Part shown: in pieces, positions 1 through 8,259 of the stretch
Numbering within the stretch: position 1 is the stretch's first letter
How the letters are laid out: each line of letters starts with the position of its first letter
Assembly: GCA_963788585.1 (NCBI GenBank)
Contig: CAWBHA010000003.1
Location: forward strand, 2,170,001 to 2,234,000
Length of the DNA stretch: 64,000 bases
Direction: 5' to 3'
Source: Bog-473 sp963788585
GTDB lineage: Bacteria; Actinomycetota; Acidimicrobiia; Acidimicrobiales; RAAP-2
Notes under the pieces: model-generated
What the model saw: only the letters and a program-made list of their open reading frames with translations
Database searches by the model: none
What the model was told of the DNA's origin: nothing
Made by a program: the position numbers and the translations under genes

Positions 1-1288
1 TCCCGTACGCGTGCGCCTTCAGGTAGGTGCGCACACCGTCCCGGAAGACGTCGGGTCCGATGTGCTGTTCGAGCATGCGCAGCACGCCGCACCCTTTCTC
101 GTAGGTCAGCACGTCGAACATGCCCTCGGCCTCCTTGGGCGGACCGACCGGGTACTCGATGGGCCGCGTCGAGTGGAGGCTGTCCACGGCCAACGCCGCC
201 TCCCGGGCGGGTGCGAAGCCGACCCAGCGGTCCCAGGAGGGACGGAAGGCGTCCACGCACAACGTCTCCATGAAGGTGGCGAAGGCCTCGTTGAGCCAGA
301 TGCCCTCCCACCACCTCATCGTGACGAGGTCGCCGAACCACATGTGGGCGAGCTCGTGGGTGATGACGTCGGCCACCCGCTCGAGCTCGGTGCGGGCCGC
401 CTGCGTCTCGTCGACGAGCAGCGCCGTATCGCGGAACGTGATGCAGCCCAGGTTCTCCATGGCACCGGCGGCGAAGTCCGGGATGGCGACCAGGTCGACC
501 TTCTCGCCCGGGTACGGGATGTTGAAGTACTCGGAGAAGAAGCGCAGGGCGAACGCGCCGACCTCGAGGGCGAACTGCGCCAGGTGGCGCTTCCCGGGCG
601 TGCACACCACACGCAGCGGCACGCCGTCGACGTCGACCGCTGCGGTCGCCTCGAGCTTGCCGACGACGAAGGCGACAAGGTAGGTGGACATCTTCATGGT
701 CGGAGAAAAGCGGATACGCCGCTTGGCGCCGACGGGGTCGACGCCGACCACCGGCGAGTTCGAGATGGCCTCCACGTCGGGCTCCACGATGAGGGCGACC
801 TCGAAGACCGCCTTGCGGTCGGGCTCGTCGAAGCACGGGAAGCTCCGCCGGGCGTCGACGGACTCGAACTGCGTGGTCGCGATGGTCTGTGTCTCGCCGT
901 CGAGCCCGGTGTAGGTCGAGCGGTAGAACCCACGCAGCTTGTCGTTGAGCGCCCCGGTGAAGCGGCAGCTCACCGTGGCGGGCCCGGCGGGGAGCGTCGA
1001 CGCGGGGCGAAACACCACCTGCTCGAGCTCGTCCGCGAACCGCACGGTGCAGGGGACGATGCTCCCGTCGGCCAGGCAGACCTCGACGTCGCTCACGGCC
1101 AGTTCGGCCGCGTTGAGGACGATCTCCTCGACCGGCTCGAGGATGATGACGTCGATGGCAACCGTCCCGGAGAAGGAGGCAGAAGCCACGTTGGGCTCGA
1201 TCTCTATCCTGTAGGTCTCCGGCTCGACGGTTCGCGGCAGGCGGAACGGCTCGGAGCCGTGCGCGACGGCGGGGGTGGGTCCGGACAT
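1..1288 (-). CDS. pepN: Aminopeptidase N (M1 family), C-terminus beyond window
   Basis: Zinc metallopeptidase that removes N-terminal residues from peptides. About 429 N-terminal residues lie in the window and the gene runs off the left edge without a stop. Translating the minus strand from the ATG at 1288 gives the M1 hallmarks: GAMEN near residue 276, the zinc site HELAH followed by MWFGD near residue 311, and the third zinc ligand Glu in NEAF about 20 residues later. The N-terminal beta domain precedes these. The family is usually about 850 residues, so roughly half is missing. It is divergent from the PfkB-type kinase, with only 43 bp between the two starts, so both promoters must lie in or overlap that gap. 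Confidence 0.95.
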   Translation of the reverse strand, partial: MSGPTPAVAHGSEPFRLPRTVEPETYRIEIEPNVASASFSGTVAIDVIILEPVEEIVLNAAELAVSDVEVCLADGSIVPCTVRFADELEQVVFRPASTLPAGPATVSCRFTGALNDKLRGFYRSTYTGLDGETQTIATTQFESVDARRSFPCFDEPDRKAVFEVALIVEPDVEAISNSPVVGVDPVGAKRRIRFSPTMKMSTYLVAFVVGKLEATAAVDVDGVPLRVVCTPGKRHLAQFALEVGAFALRFFSEYFNIPYPGEKVDLVAIPDFAAGAMENLGCITFRDTALLVDETQAARTELERVADVITHELAHMWFGDLVTMRWWEGIWLNEAFATFMETLCVDAFRPSWDRWVGFAPAREAALAVDSLHSTRPIEYPVGPPKEAEGMFDVLTYEKGCGVLRMLEQHIGPDVFRDGVRTYLKAHAYG

Positions 1289-1331
1289 TCGGTGAAGGCT
1301 ACCCGCGGGACCGCGGGTAGCGTCTCGGACC

Positions 1332-2391
1332 GTGCCCGCGACCGACGCAACGAGCAATCCCGTATCCGCGAACGCCGTTTCCACGCACGATCTCGACGTG
1401 GTGGCCATCGGCTCACCACTACTCGACGTGATCGACATGGCGACGCCCGATCAGGTCGCCCGAGCCGGCCTGGAAAAGGGTTCGATGACCCTGATCGACC
1501 TCGCCGCGGCCAACGCGGTGCTCAGCCACATGGGCGAGCCCCGTTACGTGTCCGGCGGTTCGGTGGCCAACACGACGGCGGGCATCGCCGAGTTGGGCGG
1601 CACTGCCGGATTCGTGGGAGCGGTGGCCGAGGACGAAGCCGGCCGTACGTACGCCGAGCACCTGCGGGCATCCGGCGTCGAGTTCGAGCCGCACGTCAGC
1701 GAGTCGGCAGCTGGGGACGGCCTGGGAACGGGCCGCTGCATGGTCCTCATCACCGAGGACGCGGACCGCACCATGGGGACCTATTTGGGGGCGGCTTCCA
1801 CGCTGTCACCCGAGGGTGTGCCGACCGCGTTCGTGGCCCGAGCCTCGATCGTGCTGCTCGAGGGGTACCTGTGGGACGTCCCGGCGGCCAAGGAGGCGCT
1901 GCGCCGCGCCGCTGCCGCCTCGCACGGCTCGGAGGGCTCGGTCGCCCTCTCGCTGTCGGATCCCTTCTGCGTGAGCCGCCACAAGCGCGAAATTCCTCGA
2001 GTTGCTCATCGACGACGTCGACATCCTGCTGGGCAACGAGGAGGAGATCACGATGCTCTTCGGCGCCGGCTCCGCCGAAGCCGCCGTGGCGGCGGCCGAG
2101 GAGACCGGGCTGCTCGTCGTCATGACCCGGGGGGCCCAGGGCGCGACCGTGCTCACGGCGCACGGTCCCGAGGACGTCCCCGCGGCGCCCGTGACCCGGG
2201 TGGTGGACACGACGGGCGCCGGCGACCTCTTCGCAGCGGGCTTCCTCTTCGGCCTGACCCACGGCATGGGCCCCGTCGAGAGCACACGCCTCGGCGGTCT
2301 CTGTGCGGGCGAGATCATCTCCCACACCGGGGCGCGGCCGGAGGCGGACCTCCGCGCGCTGGCGGCCGGCGCGGGTCTTCTCGCCGGATAG
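1332..2391 (+). CDS. PfkB-family sugar/adenosine kinase, frameshifted
   Basis: ATP-dependent nucleoside or sugar kinase of the ribokinase (PfkB) fold. It most resembles the bacterial adenosine-kinase-like group: LEKGSMTLID near the start, then GGSVANTTAG. From GTG 1332 the frame is good up to SRHKR (about nt 1988), then turns to nonsense. The rest of the family sequence, beginning EFLELLIDDVD and including the signature DTTGAGD (anion hole and catalytic Asp), continues in the next frame to the stop at 2391. Removing one A from the AAA run at 1990-1992 restores a 352-residue protein. The uncorrected frame runs on into ychF and makes a false 716-residue fusion. Substrate is not determined. ychF follows by 5 bp. 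Confidence 0.85.
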
Positions 2392-2396
2392 CGCGG

Positions 2397-3482
2397 ATGA
2401 GCCTGTCGATCGGCATCGTCGGCCTGCCCAACGTCGGCAAGTCCACGCTGTTCAATGCACTCACCAACAACGAGGTACTGGCCGCCAACTACCCCTTCGC
2501 CACGATCGAGGCCAATGTCGGCGTCGTCGCGGTGCCCGACCCGCGCCTGCCAGAGCTGGCGGCGCTCTACGACGGCGCACCGGTCGTGCCAGCCACGGTC
2601 ACTTTCGTCGACATCGCGGGGCTGGTGCGCGGCGCGTCGAGAGGCGAGGGGCTGGGCAACCAGTTCCTGGCGGCCATCCGAGAGACCGATGCCGTCTGCC
2701 AGGTGGTGCGCGCCTTTCACGACGACGATGTCGTCCACGTCGATGCCCGGGTCGATCCGGCCCGGGACATCGAGACGGTCAACACCGAGCTGATCCTCGC
2801 CGACCTGCAGACGGTGGAGCAGCGGCTGCCGCGCCTCGTACGCGAGGCCAAGGGCAGGTCCGAGCTCAAGCCGACGGTCGACGCGCTCGCCACCGCCGAA
2901 CGCCTCCTCGGGGAGGGCCGGACCGTCTCGGACGTCGCCGCCGCCGGTGAACTGGACGCCTCGCTCCTGCGCGACCTGCACCTGTTGACGGCCAAACCGT
3001 TCATCTACGTCTTCAACGTCGACGAGGATGCCCTGGGGGATGCGGGCCGCACCGCCCGGTTGGCCGAGAGCGTCGCGCCGGCGCCGGCGATCGTGCTGTG
3101 TGCCCAGATCGAGGCCGAGGTGGCCGGGCTCGATGCGGCCGATGCCCGGGAGTTGCTGGCCAGCTACGGCCAGGCCGCCTCCGGGCTCGAGCAACTGGTG
3201 CACGTGGGCTTCAACACCCTCGGGCTCCAGACGTTCCTCACGGCCGGGCCCAAGGAGGCCCGGGCCTGGACCATCCACATCGGCGACACGGCCCCGAAGG
3301 CGGCTGGGGTGATCCATACCGACTTCGAGCGGGGCTTCATCAAGGCCGAGGTCATCAGCTTCGACGATCTCACCGCGTCGGGCTCGGTCGCCGCGGCGCG
3401 CACCGCCGGCAAGGCGCGCATGGAGGGAAAGGACTACGTCATGCGCGACGGCGATGTCGTCGAGTTCCGCTTCAACACCTGA
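2397..3482 (+). CDS. ychF: Redox-regulated ATPase YchF (Obg family)
   Basis: P-loop NTPase of the Obg/TRAFAC class. Family members prefer ATP, bind ribosomes and are linked to translation and stress. The protein has 361 residues, the usual length. The Walker A motif GLPNVGKST lies at residues 9-17, the G3-like DIAG follows, and the C-terminal TGS domain ends in the typical DYVMRDGDVVEFRF. The start is ATG 2397, 5 bp after the kinase stop, consistent with co-transcription. This frame is also the frame of the kinase 5' part, so the frameshifted upstream gene appears fused to it. The fused reading should not be taken as one protein. Confidence 0.95.
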   Translation: MSLSIGIVGLPNVGKSTLFNALTNNEVLAANYPFATIEANVGVVAVPDPRLPELAALYDGAPVVPATVTFVDIAGLVRGASRGEGLGNQFLAAIRETDAVCQVVRAFHDDDVVHVDARVDPARDIETVNTELILADLQTVEQRLPRLVREAKGRSELKPTVDALATAERLLGEGRTVSDVAAAGELDASLLRDLHLLTAKPFIYVFNVDEDALGDAGRTARLAESVAPAPAIVLCAQIEAEVAGLDAADARELLASYGQAASGLEQLVHVGFNTLGLQTFLTAGPKEARAWTIHIGDTAPKAAGVIHTDFERGFIKAEVISFDDLTASGSVAAARTAGKARMEGKDYVMRDGDVVEFRFNT

Positions 3483-3500
3483 CCGGAATCCTCGCCCCTC

Positions 3501-4037
3501 TCAGCTCGCGGGGTTGCCGTTCTCGTTGGGACTGGTGACCGAGAACGAGGTGGTGATCTGTTGGCCGCGCGCGTTCAGCACGTACCACAGCCCGCCGTCC
3601 TGGTCGATGGCCTGGCCGGTCACCATCCCCGGCGTGACGTCCATGTTGTAGGTGTAGAGCGGGTGCCCGCCGTAGGAGAGCTGGGTCGACCCGTCGGGCC
3701 GGTGCAACGTCCCCACGAGGGAGGGGTCGACGCCCTTGCCGACCTGCACCGGTCCGGTCTTGAGCAGTGGCGGCCACTGCAGGACGCAGCCGTCGTTGAG
3801 GCAGGCGCTACGCGTCGGCGTGTCGGGCACGAAGTCGTAGAGCGTGTTGCCGCTGCCGGTGGCGATGATCGGCCCCACTGGGGAGTGCTGCAGCGTCAGG
3901 GTGAGCGAGGTGTTCGTCGTCGGCGGCGACGAGAGGGTCGTCACGCCCGAGTTGGAACAGGCACTGAGCGCCAGGGCGAGGCCGACGAGGGCTGCCGGGA
4001 GGACGTGGGCGGGAAGGCGCAGCGCGGCGCGCCTCAC
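3501..4037 (-). CDS. Secreted-repeat lipoprotein (COG4315-like)
   Basis: Predicted exported lipoprotein of 178 residues, last gene of a three-gene operon. From GTG 4037 the N-terminus is basic, then hydrophobic, ending in the lipobox LSAC at about residues 23-26. The mature part has two copies of the 'secreted repeat of unknown function' pattern: NTLYDFVPDTP with CLNDGC, and HPLYTYNMD with GLWYVLN. The start overlaps the Sco1 stop by 4 nt (GTGA), implying translational coupling. Family function is unknown. Next to a copper chaperone-like protein a role in the cell-surface redox or cytochrome oxidase system is possible, but that is inference. Confidence 0.8.
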   Translation of the reverse strand: MRRAALRLPAHVLPAALVGLALALSACSNSGVTTLSSPPTTNTSLTLTLQHSPVGPIIATGSGNTLYDFVPDTPTRSACLNDGCVLQWPPLLKTGPVQVGKGVDPSLVGTLHRPDGSTQLSYGGHPLYTYNMDVTPGMVTGQAIDQDGGLWYVLNARGQQITTSFSVTSPNENGNPAS

Positions 4038-4804
4038 GAGCCCGACGCCGGCACGTTCGTGCCGAGAAGCCAGCTGATGGACGTGCGCGCGTCGGCGATC
4101 GTCCAGTTGGGCGGCTGCGGGTGCTCGAGGTCGTGCAGGCCGCCCTCGTCGAGCAGCGTGGTCAGCTTGGGATCGAGCTGGCCCTCCATGTTCGGCGCGG
4201 TCGCGTCGACGAAGCGCTCGCGTCCGGCGGGGTCGATGAGGATGTAGCCGTCCGTGTGCTCGACGTCGTAGGTCAGCGGCTGGCCGGTCCACCAGTCGTC
4301 CTTGGGCGGTTGCTCCTCGGGGATCTCCTGGTACTCGACGCCGAAGGGTTTCCAGAACGCTGCGATCTGCGCGGGGGTGCCGGTCCAGAGGTCCCAGTCG
4401 GCCCCGAACTCCTTCTGGTAGGCGGCGAGGCGGGCCACGGTGTCGCGGCCCGGGTCGACCGTCGCCTCCACGAACACGACCTTGCCCGCCTGCCCTGCTG
4501 CGCGCAGGTCGCGCTGCAAGGAGATGAAGGCGCCCGTGACGAGCGGACACTCGTCTTGGCAGAGGGTGAGGAAGGGCGCGAGCACGACGACCTTGCCGCG
4601 CAGGCCGGCGAGCGACACGCTCTGCCCCCGCTGGTCGACGAGCGCCACCCGCTGGGGGGTGGGGCGGTCGAGCACCAGACCCTGGCCCGGCGGCGGCGCG
4701 GCCGGGGAGGCGGAGCCGCAGGCGGCGAGCAGTGCGCCGACGGCGAGGGCGACAGCGAGGGTGAGGATGGCGCCGGGGACCCGGCGGGGGAGGCGACGGG
4801 TCAG
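4034..4804 (-). CDS. Sco1/SenC-type copper chaperone lipoprotein
   Basis: Membrane-anchored thioredoxin-fold protein of the Sco1/SenC family, which delivers copper to the CuA site of cytochrome c oxidase or acts in thiol redox. The mature domain carries the CxxxC copper/redox motif (TLCQDECP) and the downstream His in DVEHTDG, both needed in the family. A signal peptide with lipobox LLAAC precedes it. No ATG, GTG or TTG suits the start. The first sensible codon is CTG 4804, which overlaps the upstream stop as CTGA; this gives 256 residues. The C-terminal 40 residues extend past the usual domain. It sits between an unknown protein and a secreted-repeat lipoprotein, all overlapping by a few bases. 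Confidence 0.85.
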   Translation of the reverse strand: MTRRLPRRVPGAILTLAVALAVGALLAACGSASPAAPPPGQGLVLDRPTPQRVALVDQRGQSVSLAGLRGKVVVLAPFLTLCQDECPLVTGAFISLQRDLRAAGQAGKVVFVEATVDPGRDTVARLAAYQKEFGADWDLWTGTPAQIAAFWKPFGVEYQEIPEEQPPKDDWWTGQPLTYDVEHTDGYILIDPAGRERFVDATAPNMEGQLDPKLTTLLDEGGLHDLEHPQPPNWTIADARTSISWLLGTNVPASGS

Positions 4805-5412
4805 GTGTCGTCCTCCCCCGGGGGCAAGAACGTAAAGGGGAGGTCGGCCAGCGTGATGAGCGTAGAGGCGATCCAGCGGGTGAGGCCGTCGAAGAGCGGC
4901 ACGATGGTCGCCGGGTCCTCGAGCTGCTGCTCGCTGAAGCGGATCGAGCCTTCGTACGTGGCCTCGGCCGCCCAGCGCTGCGTGCCGTCGAGTCCGTCCG
5001 CCTCCGTTCGCACCTGCTCGATCGTCGTCGCCGTGCGCACGAGGTCCATGGGGTCGCCCAGCGGGCCGGTGGCCGGCAGGGCGGCCATCACCTTTTCGGT
5101 GTCGGGAGCCTCGGCCATGCGCTGCACGCGCAGGGCGACCTCGATCACCACCTCGGGCAGCTCGTCGGGCGGCTCGCCGATCGACCAACTTCGATACGAG
5201 GTCTGGCTCCAGGTGGGCCAGTCCACCGAGACGTCGGCGCGTACCCGGGGCGGCTGCTCCTCTCCCGGCAGGCTGTAGGAGGTCTCCCACGAGACGTCGC
5301 CGAGGAACACGTCGACCTGGAAGCGCTCCTCGACGGCCTGGCGCTGCAACAGCGCGCGGTCGAAGGAGCCACGGATGGTGCCGATGACGTCGACGAGGAG
5401 GTGGTCGAACAC
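4801..5412 (-). CDS. Conserved hypothetical protein, first gene of the Sco1 operon
   Basis: About 203 residues from GTG 5412 (VFDHLLVDVIG). I do not recognise the family. It is soluble-looking, with no signal peptide or membrane segment. It has an acidic beta-rich middle and a C-terminal segment with alternating hydrophobic residues (FDGLTRWIASTLITLADLPF). The frame stays open further upstream to 5601, but that part overlaps the divergent glycerophosphodiesterase and has no coding character, so I start at 5412. Its stop overlaps the proposed CTG start of the Sco1 gene by 3 nt, so the two are probably co-translated. Confidence 0.65.
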   Translation of the reverse strand: MFDHLLVDVIGTIRGSFDRALLQRQAVEERFQVDVFLGDVSWETSYSLPGEEQPPRVRADVSVDWPTWSQTSYRSWSIGEPPDELPEVVIEVALRVQRMAEAPDTEKVMAALPATGPLGDPMDLVRTATTIEQVRTEADGLDGTQRWAAEATYEGSIRFSEQQLEDPATIVPLFDGLTRWIASTLITLADLPFTFLPPGEDDT

Positions 5413-5526
5413 GCCGAACGAGGATAGGCCCGCCGGGGAGGCAATCGAATTCGCCCTCTGGACCGCTACGACGGCGGGTGGGGCCCGGCTGTTACCGTCG
5501 GCCAGGTCAGCCAGGGGTGAAAGGGA

Positions 5527-6411
5527 GTGAACAACGGGGTGAACAGCCGTGTGGACGGGGGGACGGCGTGGCTCGAGCGCAGGGTGATCGTGTACGCCCA
5601 TCAGGGAGGCGCCTGGGAGTCGCCGTCATCGACCCTCCACGCCATCGAGCACGCGCGCGCGGCCGGGGCGACGGCGATCGAGCTCGACGTGCACGCCACG
5701 GCGGACGGCGAGCTCGTCGTCTGTCACGACGCCACGGTGGACCGGACCACCCCGGCCCACGGGACCATCGCCTCGTTCACGCTGGCTGAGCTGCGCGCCC
5801 TCGACTTCTCGTACTGGTGGATCCCCGGCGCCGACGTCACCCCCGGCCGGCCGGCGGGCGACTACCCCTACCGGGGTCGTGCGCCCGGGGACCCGTCGTT
5901 CGGCATCGCGACGCTGCGCGAGGTGCTCGAGCGCTTCCCGGGCCTGGTGCTCAACCTGGACATCAAGCAGACGGCGCCCGTGGTCGCCCCCTACGAGGAG
6001 GCGCTGGCCCGGCTGCTGGCCGAGTTCGGCCGCACCGACGACGTCATCGTGGCCTCGTTCCTCGACACGGCGACGGACGCGTTCCGCGTCCATGCGCCCA
6101 GCATGCCCACCTCGGCCGGCACCGTGGCCACGGCCGAGGCCTGGCGCGCCGCGCAGGCGGGTGAGGACCTGCCCGACTCCCCGGCGGTGGCCTTTCAGGT
6201 CCCCGAGCGCCAGGGCGACCTCGTCGTGGTGGACGGGCGGTTCGTGGCGGCGGCCCACGCTGCCGGCAAGGCGGTCCACGTGTGGACGGTCAATGACACC
6301 GAGTCGATGGAGCGACTGCTCGACCTCGGGGTCGACGGGATCATCTCGGACCGGCCGACCACGCTGTGCGAGGTGTTGGCCGCGCGAGGTGTCGCCTGGG
6401 ACGGTTCGTGA
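5527..6411 (+). CDS. ugpQ: Glycerophosphodiester phosphodiesterase
   Basis: GDPD-family TIM-barrel enzyme that hydrolyses glycerophosphodiesters to glycerol-3-phosphate and an alcohol. The 294-residue protein has the catalytic set in order: His25 in AHQGG, Glu52 and Asp54 in IELDVH, and His67 in CHDAT. The typical C-terminal strand VHVWTVND and the IISDRP ending follow. There is no signal peptide, so it is likely cytoplasmic. The start is GTG 5527; other GTG codons just downstream are possible. It is divergent from the Sco1 operon and convergent with the tiny bL37 gene. Confidence 0.93.
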   Translation: MNNGVNSRVDGGTAWLERRVIVYAHQGGAWESPSSTLHAIEHARAAGATAIELDVHATADGELVVCHDATVDRTTPAHGTIASFTLAELRALDFSYWWIPGADVTPGRPAGDYPYRGRAPGDPSFGIATLREVLERFPGLVLNLDIKQTAPVVAPYEEALARLLAEFGRTDDVIVASFLDTATDAFRVHAPSMPTSAGTVATAEAWRAAQAGEDLPDSPAVAFQVPERQGDLVVVDGRFVAAAHAAGKAVHVWTVNDTESMERLLDLGVDGIISDRPTTLCEVLAARGVAWDGS

Positions 6412-6449
6412 ACCCCCATGGGCTCACGAGCTGGCCGTACGCCCCGGGC

Positions 6450-6533
6450 TCAGCCGCGCCCGCAATTCGGCTTCTTGCCGTGGTTCGCCTTCTTCTTGGT
6501 GCGGAGCTTGCGCTTGACCGTTCTCTTCGACAT
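6450..6533 (-). CDS. Large-subunit ribosomal protein bL37 (27 aa)
   Basis: A 27-residue, extremely basic peptide starting MSKRTVKRKL and ending ANHGKKPNCGRG. The pattern of Lys/Arg clusters followed by KANHGK-PN matches bL37, the small protein found in mycobacterial 50S subunits and missed by most gene callers. ATG 6533 and TGA 6450 give a clean frame. It is convergent with the glycerophosphodiesterase, 38 bp away. The last residues CGRG extend beyond the mycobacterial form as I remember it. A functional assignment by similarity from memory is the only evidence; the basic composition and conserved tail make chance unlikely. Confidence 0.8.
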   Translation of the reverse strand: MSKRTVKRKLRTKKKANHGKKPNCGRG

Positions 6534-6652
6534 GGGCGAGACAGGTTAGACCCACGAGGGGTGCGACTCCGCCGTTGTCACCTTGTCGGCCTGCTGGACC
6601 GGCCGAGAGTGCGGGTCGAGCCAACTGCCGAGCGTCCCTGAGCCCACGCGCC

Positions 6653-7876
6653 ATGGCATCGACCTTGGGTCACGAATTCCTGGCGTCGAAGGCGCAACCG
6701 AGGGACACGTCCGCCGGACCACGCCATCGCTCCGTGCGTCGGCGCTCGACGCTCACGGTGGTCGCGTGGATCGCGGCGCCTCGGCTGGCGGCCGCGTTCG
6801 TCCTTTCCGCGGTCACGGAGCGCGCGGCGCCCGTGGGCACCGCCGGCCCGACGGTCCGCGGACCCGCGTCAGGATTTCTCAACTGGGACGTGGCCCACTA
6901 CCTGGCGCTGGCCGAACACGGGTATGTGTCGTACCCCGACACCAATTTCTTCCCGCTGGACCCGCTCTTGATCCACCCCGTCGGCTTGGTGCTGGGGTTC
7001 CCGAACGCCACGATCGCCGTCGCTTGGACCGCGTTCGCCTTCGCGGTCTGGGGCATTCTCGACGTGGCGACCCGCCTGACGTCGTCGCGTCGCGGCGCCA
7101 TCGCGGCCGCGCTGTTGTTCGCTTGGAGCCCGTCGGTGTTCTTCGTGACGGGGTATGCAGATTCCCTGCTCGTCGCCCTGACGGTGTGGAGCCTCCGCTT
7201 CTCCATGGACCGGCGCTGGCTTCCGGCGGCGCTGCTGGCCGGTGCGGCCAGTGGCGTCACGCCACAAGGCGGCCTCGCGGGGGTGATCGTCGTTCTCGGT
7301 ATCCTCCTGGCCGAGCGCGGTGTCAAGAGGGTCGTCCGGGCGATCGGCTACGGGCTCGTCAGCGAGCTCGGCCTGATCGGCTTCTGCCTCTTCTGCTGGT
7401 CCCGCTTCGGGAGCCCCATCGAGTTCGAGAAGGCCGGCTCGACGTTCTGGCACGACCAGATCACGTACCCGCTCCACGTGACGTTTCGCGACCTGGGCTA
7501 TGCGGGTCTCGGTGGGGGGTCGGGCCCACTCATCACCGAGTGGCACTTCATCTTCTTCTTGGACGCAGCAGCCGCCCTGGTGGCTATCGGCGCGGCCGTC
7601 CTGGCGGTCGGCCTGTGTCTGCGCGATCGTCGCTGGATCCTGCCCACGGTGCTCCTCGTCATGGGCGCGTTGTTGAACCTCTCGGTGATGGACCAGTGGG
7701 CAGACGGGGAAATCCGATTTATCGGGTGTCTCGTCGGCGTCTACCTGGTATCGGCCGTCGTCTTCGAGTACCTGGCGCGTCGCAGCCTCCTGCTCGTGGC
7801 CGCCGTGCTCGTTCCATGCGCCGCCCTGGCCCTGTACGTCGAGGGGCTCTTCCACATGGCCTACTGGGTGACCTGA
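6653..7876 (+). CDS. PIG-V/Gpi18-like membrane mannosyltransferase
   Basis: Polytopic GT-C-fold protein of 407 residues resembling the PIG-V/Gpi18 (COG5542) family, which transfers mannose from a polyprenyl-phosphate donor. The first extracytoplasmic loop carries NWDVAHYLALAEHGY and FFPLDPLLI, the family's acidic active-site signature, at about residues 75-105. Some ten hydrophobic segments follow. The start is ATG 6653; an earlier in-frame start (6575) would add a non-hydrophobic Arg/Pro-rich tail and lacks support. Substrate is unknown; glycolipids or wall glycans are likely. The DUF192 gene follows after 20 bp. Confidence 0.8.
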   Translation: MASTLGHEFLASKAQPRDTSAGPRHRSVRRRSTLTVVAWIAAPRLAAAFVLSAVTERAAPVGTAGPTVRGPASGFLNWDVAHYLALAEHGYVSYPDTNFFPLDPLLIHPVGLVLGFPNATIAVAWTAFAFAVWGILDVATRLTSSRRGAIAAALLFAWSPSVFFVTGYADSLLVALTVWSLRFSMDRRWLPAALLAGAASGVTPQGGLAGVIVVLGILLAERGVKRVVRAIGYGLVSELGLIGFCLFCWSRFGSPIEFEKAGSTFWHDQITYPLHVTFRDLGYAGLGGGSGPLITEWHFIFFLDAAAALVAIGAAVLAVGLCLRDRRWILPTVLLVMGALLNLSVMDQWADGEIRFIGCLVGVYLVSAVVFEYLARRSLLLVAAVLVPCAALALYVEGLFHMAYWVT

Positions 7877-7896
7877 CGCCGGTAGCCTGCCTGGCG

Positions 7897-8259
7897 ATGC
7901 GGTCCGGATGGCTGCTGCGGGGCGGCGACGTCGTGTGCGCGCTCGAGATGACCGACTCGTCGTCCGAGCGCGGCGCACTGCGCGGCCGCAGCGGCTGCGA
8001 CGGTGCGCTGCACCTCGAGGGGGCCCGCACCGTGCACACGGTCGGCATGAAGTTCCCCGTCGACGTGGCCTTCCTCTCGCTGGATCTCACCGTGGTGCGC
8101 GTGGCCCGGCTCAGGCCCTGGCGGGTGGCGGTCGGCGGGCGGGGGGCCCGGAGCGCGGTGGAGACCGAGGCCGGCGCATTCGAGCGTTGGGGCGTGCGCG
8201 TGGGCGACCAGCTCGAAGTGCGCGAGGCGCTGAACGGCGCCCTGAGCGACGGGCCGTGA
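7897..8259 (+). CDS. DUF192 family protein
   Basis: 120-residue member of the DUF192 (COG1430) family, identified by the core HTVGMKFPVDVAFL and the later ETEAGAFERWGVRVGDQLE. Family function is unknown; many members are exported, but this one shows no signal peptide. It overlaps the rsmI start by 4 nt (GTGA), so the two are probably translationally coupled. The ATG at 7897 is the only good start. Confidence 0.85.
   Translation: MRSGWLLRGGDVVCALEMTDSSSERGALRGRSGCDGALHLEGARTVHTVGMKFPVDVAFLSLDLTVVRVARLRPWRVAVGGRGARSAVETEAGAFERWGVRVGDQLEVREALNGALSDGP

Noticed and set aside
11..2125. A 704-residue rightward frame at the left edge
   Set aside because: It is the antisense of pepN and part of the kinase; its translation is low-complexity His/Arg/Gly sequence typical of GC-rich antisense, and the opposite strand encodes a clear M1 peptidase.
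1332..3482. A 716-residue kinase-YchF fusion protein
   Set aside because: The middle third has no kinase similarity and the true kinase C-terminus lies in another frame; the join is an artefact of one inserted base, and YchF has its own start at 2397.
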